A stretch of DNA of 9,303 nucleotides, taken from SYIM01 sp041182885. GTDB taxonomy: Bacteria; Pseudomonadota; Gammaproteobacteria; Burkholderiales; Burkholderiaceae_E. The translations under genes and the position numbers were made by a program. The DNA is taken from contig JBMSQB010000124.1 in NCBI GenBank assembly GCA_049423065.1, positions 1 through 9,303 of the forward strand, given 5' to 3'. The notes under the pieces were generated by a model. The model made no database searches and was not told where the DNA came from. It worked only from the letters and a program-made list of their open reading frames with translations. Below are positions 6,801 through 9,303 of this stretch, one piece after another (the stretch's first letter is position 1; every line of letters begins with the position of its first letter).

Positions 6801-9303
6801 CGCCGAGGTTGCCCGCACGTCGCTTGAGGTGGGCGAGGACATGACGGTGAGCGCGGTGTCCGAGCCGCAGATCACCGCCGACATCGAAAATTCGGTCGCC
6901 TCCGAAGGCGGCGCATCGGCGAGCTTTGTGCTCGCGAGCAACATGCTGAGCTCGCGAGCATCGGCGCTGCTCACCGATCTGCCCGGCATCGACCCGCATA
7001 CGGCGGGCAGCCTCACGGTGGAGGCAAGCGACACCGCGGGCGTCGCCTCGCGCATCAGCCTGTCGGCTGACGCGGCAGGGGGCGCGTCGCTCGGCGGAAT
7101 GGCCGCACGCAACGACCTGCGAAGCGTGGTGGACACCCTGGTCGAATCCGCCAACCTCGAGGTTGATGGCGATGTGGCCATCACCGGCGAGGGCTCAAGC
7201 ACCGTCACGGCGCTGATCACCGATCAGCCGCTCGAGGAGCAGCCGGAAGACGAGGAGGATGCCGAGGGCGAGGAAGGCGCAGAAGACGAAGAAGCCGCGG
7301 GCGAAGACGCAACCGACGAGCCCGCGCCTGAAGAAGAGCCGGCCGACGAGCCGCAAGGCGGCGGCACCACCGGCGTCGAAGACAAGGAGGATGCGAGCTT
7401 TGCCTTCAACGGCATCATCGCCACCAACCTGATCCTGGGCGAGGTCAATGTCTCGGTCCTCGACTCAACGGTGACCGCGGCGGGCGATCTCGAAGTGTCG
7501 GGCACCAACGCCTCCTCGATCGAGGCCGAAAATGCCGCTGCCGCTGAAGCGGGCGGCACCGCCATCGGCGTCACGCTTGCCTTCAACACCATCGGCTGGG
7601 AGGCGCAAAACGTTCTGTTTGCCACCATCGATGCCTTGTTGGGCACCGACATCGGTGACGAGCAGCCGGCGGGCGTGAGCACCCTCATCAACGGCTCCGA
7701 TTTGTCTGCCGAGGGCGCCATCACCATCTCGGCGGAAACCGAGGAAAGCGTCTCGGCCAACATCGAGCGCACCACCGCCTCGAGCGGCGCGAGCACCGCA
7801 GCAGGCTTTGTGCTCGCGAGCAACATGATCGCCTCCGAGGCGATCACAAAAATCAGCCCCAACAGCGCCGCATCGCCCCGCGTACAACTGGTGGCCGGAG
7901 AAGGTATCGAGGTCAACGCCGCCGACAGCGCATCCATTCAGGCGCAAGTCTGCATGGTCACCCAAAGCGGTGGCGCGGTCGCCGTGGGAGGTCTCGTCGC
8001 GCGCAATGACCTGCGCAGCAGCGTCGATGCCATCGTCGATCGGGTGGATGCGGTCTCGGGCGGCGAGCTCACCGTGATGGCGCTCGAGGGCGCGTCGATC
8101 GAGGCGTGCCTGAGCGGTGAAACCAGCACGGCCGCCGAAGAGGAAGAGGCGCCCGCCGAAGAGGAAGCGCCCCCCGAAGAGGCACCCGCCGAGGAAGCGG
8201 CTGCGGGCGAGACAACCCCCACGGACGCGGGCGCAGACGCTGCTGCAGGCACCGATGCGGGGACAGACGCGGGCACAGACGCGGGCACCGATGCCGGGGC
8301 CGGCGCCGATATCGCGCCCGAGGCACCCGCCTCGCCCAGCCTTGCGGTCAACGCGCTGATTGCCACCAACATGGTGCTGAGCCGCGCCAACGCGGTCATC
8401 TCGAACAGCGATGTGCTGGTTGAGGGCGACCTCACGGTGGGTGCCGACAACGTGTCCTCGATCGAGGCGAACAACCTCGCCACGATGAGCTCGGACGGCA
8501 CTGCCGTTGGCGTGACGCTCGCCTTCAACACCATTGGCTGGGAAGCGCAAAACGTGCTCTTCAACAGCCTCGACGCGCTGCTGGGCACGAGCATCGGTGA
8601 CGAGCAGCCGGCATCGATCAGCGCGCGAATCGTCAACACCGGTATCGAGGCCGCGGGCGACGTCAAGGTGCAGGCGGGCGCACTTGACGAGGAGCCCGGC
8701 GCCGACCAGGGCGCGCATATCGAAGCCGTGGTGAGCAACGAAGCGACGTCCAATTCTGATGGCGCAGCCGCAAGCTTCGTGCTTGCGAGCAACAAGGTGA
8801 GCACCAGCAGTCTCGCCTGGCTGAGCCCCATCCTGTCGGGTCCTGCCGAGGCCGATGCAAGCAAGCGCGCCATCTCCGACCGGCTCACCGCCATCATCGG
8901 CGGCTCGCTCGAGGTGGTGGCCAATGATTCGGCGGTGATCGACTCCGAAGTGAGCCTGGTCTCAACCAGTGGAGGCGGGGCTGCGCTGGGCGGTGTTGCC
9001 GCACGCAATGATGTCCGGGGCGACGTCGATGCCGGCATCGACCGCATGATCATCGATGCCGGTGGCGATGTCTCGGTCATCGCAGTCGAACTCGCACAGA
9101 TCAATGCCTCGCTCACCGGCGTCTGTGAAACGCTGTCCGAGGAAGAGGCCGAGGTTGCAGAGGATCCGGTGGCCGAAGAAGCGCCGGCGGCCGACGCCGG
9201 CGCGGGAACCGACGCGGGAACCGGCACGGGCACGGGCACCGGCTCGGGAAGCTCGGCGGGTTCGGGCAGCGGCTCGACCGGCGCCGGCAGCAGCAGCGGC
9301 ACC
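3868..9303 (+). CDS. Giant LExRxLL-motif, beta-helix-like repeat surface protein (3' end outside window)
   Basis: One frame runs from ATG 3868 to the last base without a stop: 1812 residues seen, C-terminus missing. The N-terminus is strongly basic (KRFKRWSPKGRRLAW) and leads into LEDRVLLSAEP (residues 29-39). This is a variant of the LEPRxLL motif found at the N-terminus of very large repetitive proteins in Proteobacteria and Planctomycetes. A non-repeated domain follows (about 60-230, containing LIIDLGAGDDQVQL and VLAIRGLDGVDKVTL), then degenerate repeats, then four large repeat units from about residue 573. The sequence is acidic, rich in Ala, Gly, Ser, Asp and Glu, and almost free of Cys (three in 1812, all after residue 1360). 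Regular GD-x-x-V-x-A and A-x-N patterns suggest a stacked beta-helix fold. A surface or secreted adhesin-like role is inferred. No classical signal peptide, RTX nonapeptide array, enzyme motif or anchor is visible here. Codon use is uniform, with no sign of a frameshift. Confidence 0.9.
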   Translation, partial: MSQSKRFKRWSPKGRRLAWARNRANVERLEDRVLLSAEPMVQQSRPELEESIEAANVTLEIGARQSDLPTIDDFSAGATRIDLTRGATQNAQLASGGGKLLELNNPLASLIIDLGAGDDQVQLSQQSDGRLKLSGGSDLYELVFAKPTSVLAIRGLDGVDKVTLDSLSLDTASLMVEGESISLAGGKSLTVGGNVQLRAEDRLEADELDDPAELKASVVIDGTIRSGGSVVLQSLVSANIALDSTGVLANLDLEASTSAISRIGATALIQAQALEVVAITDNRLSAQGEGGFGLVNITASQTTSAVVAGGAKLVIDAEEDSEGIDILIEAVDTSRYAAALDTAGSLVSAFTGGFDLGISQIEIVRNTQALLGDGGLEVSVGAPKNGNAPSIQVSAASVDAEPDESEEEPGAGIDGSVESNLVGVQTVDVVDNVMAIVAGADIDASALSIYALSGSTVSSRAKVAKINASGTTEVRLSEAVVSAPGAVAMVARDESVYAAESAGFSAELPLVKSIQIAIAAASATVDRVVRAQVSEAEVDAGDFAVIASNEGRLSALTESMAVTGDAEEASSTFSLSMGGTVAWTQLTGAVEALVENSTVTVGDEGNIVVDALNASELETTTSAGSTVTNAPGAAGGITLAFNAVGWDMGNIALAGLNALLGTDLLTDEIPLRTEAIVSGTDLAAGGDITVRAIDSISLTAEISNESETDAGASTGSAVGASGILASNRVRSETRALIRGHDDDDAPLVSIVAGGAVTVEAEDESAIEAEVTMTASASSSGSAVAVGGIIVRNDMRAGVLSSVTDAAVEADGDLSVTATSDASITATLSGEVSASSESEFGDSAEADAGADAGADAGADAGTDTGADAGTDAGTDAGAPAASGSLSVNALIANNLVLNTAEAEVLDSELTVLGSFGVEAENISTIEASNSATTESTGGTAAGVTLAFNTIGWEAQNILFAAIDALLGSSIGDEDPAEVRAEVARTSLEVGEDMTVSAVSEPQITADIENSVASEGGASASFVLASNMLSSRASALLTDLPGIDPHTAGSLTVEASDTAGVASRISLSADAAGGASLGGMAARNDLRSVVDTLVESANLEVDGDVAITGEGSSTVTALITDQPLEEQPEDEEDAEGEEGAEDEEAAGEDATDEPAPEEEPADEPQGGGTTGVEDKEDASFAFNGIIATNLILGEVNVSVLDSTVTAAGDLEVSGTNASSIEAENAAAAEAGGTAIGVTLAFNTIGWEAQNVLFATIDALLGTDIGDEQPAGVSTLINGSDLSAEGAITISAETEESVSANIERTTASSGASTAAGFVLASNMIASEAITKISPNSAASPRVQLVAGEGIEVNAADSASIQAQVCMVTQSGGAVAVGGLVARNDLRSSVDAIVDRVDAVSGGELTVMALEGASIEACLSGETSTAAEEEEAPAEEEAPPEEAPAEEAAAGETTPTDAGADAAAGTDAGTDAGTDAGTDAGAGADIAPEAPASPSLAVNALIATNMVLSRANAVISNSDVLVEGDLTVGADNVSSIEANNLATMSSDGTAVGVTLAFNTIGWEAQNVLFNSLDALLGTSIGDEQPASISARIVNTGIEAAGDVKVQAGALDEEPGADQGAHIEAVVSNEATSNSDGAAASFVLASNKVSTSSLAWLSPILSGPAEADASKRAISDRLTAIIGGSLEVVANDSAVIDSEVSLVSTSGGGAALGGVAARNDVRGDVDAGIDRMIIDAGGDVSVIAVELAQINASLTGVCETLSEEEAEVAEDPVAEEAPAADAGAGTDAGTGTGTGTGSGSSAGSGSGSTGAGSSSGT
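3952..3984 (+). other. LExRxLL N-terminal motif
   Basis: Codes for LEDRVLLSAEP, residues 29-39 of the giant protein, after a stretch with many Arg and Lys. The canonical form is LEPRxLLSAD; here Asp replaces Pro and Glu replaces Asp. In the family it marks the N-terminus of large exported repetitive proteins. Its exact biochemical role is not established. Confidence 0.7.
4045..5583 (+). other. Non-repeat N-terminal domain and degenerate beta-rich segment
   Basis: Residues about 60-572 of the giant protein. The first part has a GAGDDQVQL stretch that recalls GGxGxD-type calcium loops but occurs only once. The second part has scattered strands of the same style as the later units (DASALSIYAL, DAGDFAVIASNEG) without the long period. 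A short acidic patch (DAEPDESEEEPG, about 5062-5097) resembles the later Glu-rich linkers. No enzymatic motif was recognised. Confidence 0.5.
5584..6390 (+). repeat. Giant-protein repeat unit 1 (most divergent)
   Basis: About 269 residues. It shows the same order of landmarks as later units but diverged: ITLAFNAVGWDMGN (Trp at 5803), NALLGTDLLTDE, GILASNRVRS (Asn at 6046) and VGGIIVRNDMRAGV (Asn at 6241), ending ATLSGEVS. The first sub-repeat has AWT where later units have A-x-N. A DDDD loop occurs in the third sub-repeat. It is followed by the Asp-Ala-Gly linker. Confidence 0.75.
6391..6513 (+). repeat. Linker 1: Asp-Ala-Gly/Thr tandem repeats
   Basis: Residues about 842-882. Asp recurs every four residues in patterns such as DAGADAGADAG and DAGTDAGTDAG (6403-6495). 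At DNA level it is an imperfect 12-base tandem array based on GATGCCGGTGCC and GATGCAGGAACC forms. Low complexity suggests a flexible spacer, and such arrays are prone to copy-number change. Confidence 0.8.
6514..7233 (+). repeat. Giant-protein repeat unit 2
   Basis: About 240 residues with four sub-repeats whose A-x-N positions are ANN (Asn 892), AFN (947), ASN (1025) and ARN (1082), each followed by a GD-x-x-V-x-A type strand. The second holds FNTIGWEAQNILF and IDALLGSSIGDEDPA. DNA closely matches unit 3 in several blocks; for example, the block at 6923-6945 is identical to 7805-7827. Confidence 0.85.
7234..7392 (+). repeat. Linker 2: Glu/Asp-rich acidic tract
   Basis: Residues about 1123-1175, dominated by Glu and Asp with some Ala, Pro and Gly (for example EEQPEDEEDAEGEEGAEDEE). 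It lacks the DAGT pattern of the other linkers. It has a purine-rich coding strand and is a predicted disordered, highly negative spacer, possibly cation-binding. Confidence 0.8.
7393..8136 (+). repeat. Giant-protein repeat unit 3
   Basis: About 248 residues: ATN (Asn 1187), AFN (1240) with IGWEAQNVLF and DALLGTDIGDEQPA, ASN (1319), ARN (1380). The loop of the third sub-repeat is longer than in unit 2 (ISPNSAASPRVQLVAGEG). It contains the first two Cys of the protein (7951, 8107). Confidence 0.85.
8137..8340 (+). repeat. Linker 3: composite Glu/Pro/Ala plus Asp-Ala-Gly/Thr linker
   Basis: Residues about 1424-1491. The first half repeats E/A/P blocks (EEEEAPAEEEAPPEEAPAEE). The second half is a DAGT array (TDAGTDAGTDAGTDAG, 8254-8298). 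It joins in one linker the two compositions seen separately in linkers 2 and 1. The DNA of the second half is a 12-base tandem array. Confidence 0.8.
8341..9135 (+). repeat. Giant-protein repeat unit 4
   Basis: About 265 residues: ATN (Asn 1501), AFN (1554) with IGWEAQNVLF and DALLGTSIGDEQPA, ASN (1642), ARN (1714). Extra loops are present in sub-repeat 2 (LDEEPGADQGAH) and sub-repeat 3 (about 30 residues from WLSPILSGP). The third Cys is at 9124. Confidence 0.85.
9136..9303 (+). repeat. Linker 4: acidic then Gly/Ser/Thr-rich, cut by window end
   Basis: Residues about 1757-1812. It starts Glu-rich (SEEEAEVAEDPVAEE), passes through DAGTDAG, then becomes TGTGTGTGSGSS and Gly/Ser-rich to the last base. 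The Gly/Ser/Thr part is new compared with earlier linkers. Whether another unit follows cannot be seen. Confidence 0.75.

Noticed and set aside
4284..9302. Chain of long minus-strand open frames (longest 5409-7220, 603 codons) opposite the giant gene
   Set aside because: All lie in one antisense frame. They encode Ser/Ala/Pro/Val-rich low-complexity text without motifs and arise from the high third-position GC of the plus-strand gene, which has a ribosome site and family motifs.

Overview
The window is GC-rich Gram-negative DNA. The organism is most likely a member of the Pseudomonadota: it has a 7TMR-DISM-type sensor kinase with an OmpR-type regulator, and a giant repeat protein with an N-terminal LExRxLL-type motif. 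A planctomycete is a weaker alternative, because that motif and sulfatases are also common there. No RNA gene, insertion sequence, phage gene or CRISPR array was seen.

Layout. Positions 1-521 (+) hold the C-terminal part of a sulfatase whose catalytic N-terminus lies outside the window. Only 6 bases later, in convergent orientation, ends a two-component operon on the minus strand: the response regulator (528-1328) and, overlapping it by an ATGA, the membrane sensor kinase (1325 to about 3406). A relatively AT-rich divergent control region follows (about 3407-3867). It contains a 10-bp-phased direct repeat, further TTCGAC half-sites, three small hairpins and a short open frame that overlaps the next start codon. 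From 3868 to the last base (+), and continuing beyond it, runs one uninterrupted reading frame of at least 1812 codons. It is the main content of the window. Because no stop codon is reached, a finder that requires a stop would miss it, and what shows up instead are antisense shadow frames.

The giant protein has a basic N-terminus with LEDRVLLSAEP, a non-repeated N-terminal domain, a degenerate repeat region, and then four large units of about 240-270 residues. Each unit is built from sub-repeats that resemble beta-helix rungs: a hydrophobic strand ending in A-x-N, then a GD-x-x-V-x-A strand. The units are separated, always at the same phase, by low-complexity linkers of two kinds, Glu-rich and Asp-Ala-Gly/Thr. 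The second sub-repeat of each unit carries a distinctive insert around FNTIGWEAQN...DALLG...IGDE. The protein is best described as a secreted or surface adhesin-like giant protein. Export route and ligand cannot be read from this fragment.

How it may fit together (inference): the divergently transcribed two-component system could sense an extracellular ligand and control its own operon and the giant surface protein through the shared control region. The nearby sulfatase makes sulfated polysaccharide a possible theme, but it is on the far side of the operon and may be unrelated.
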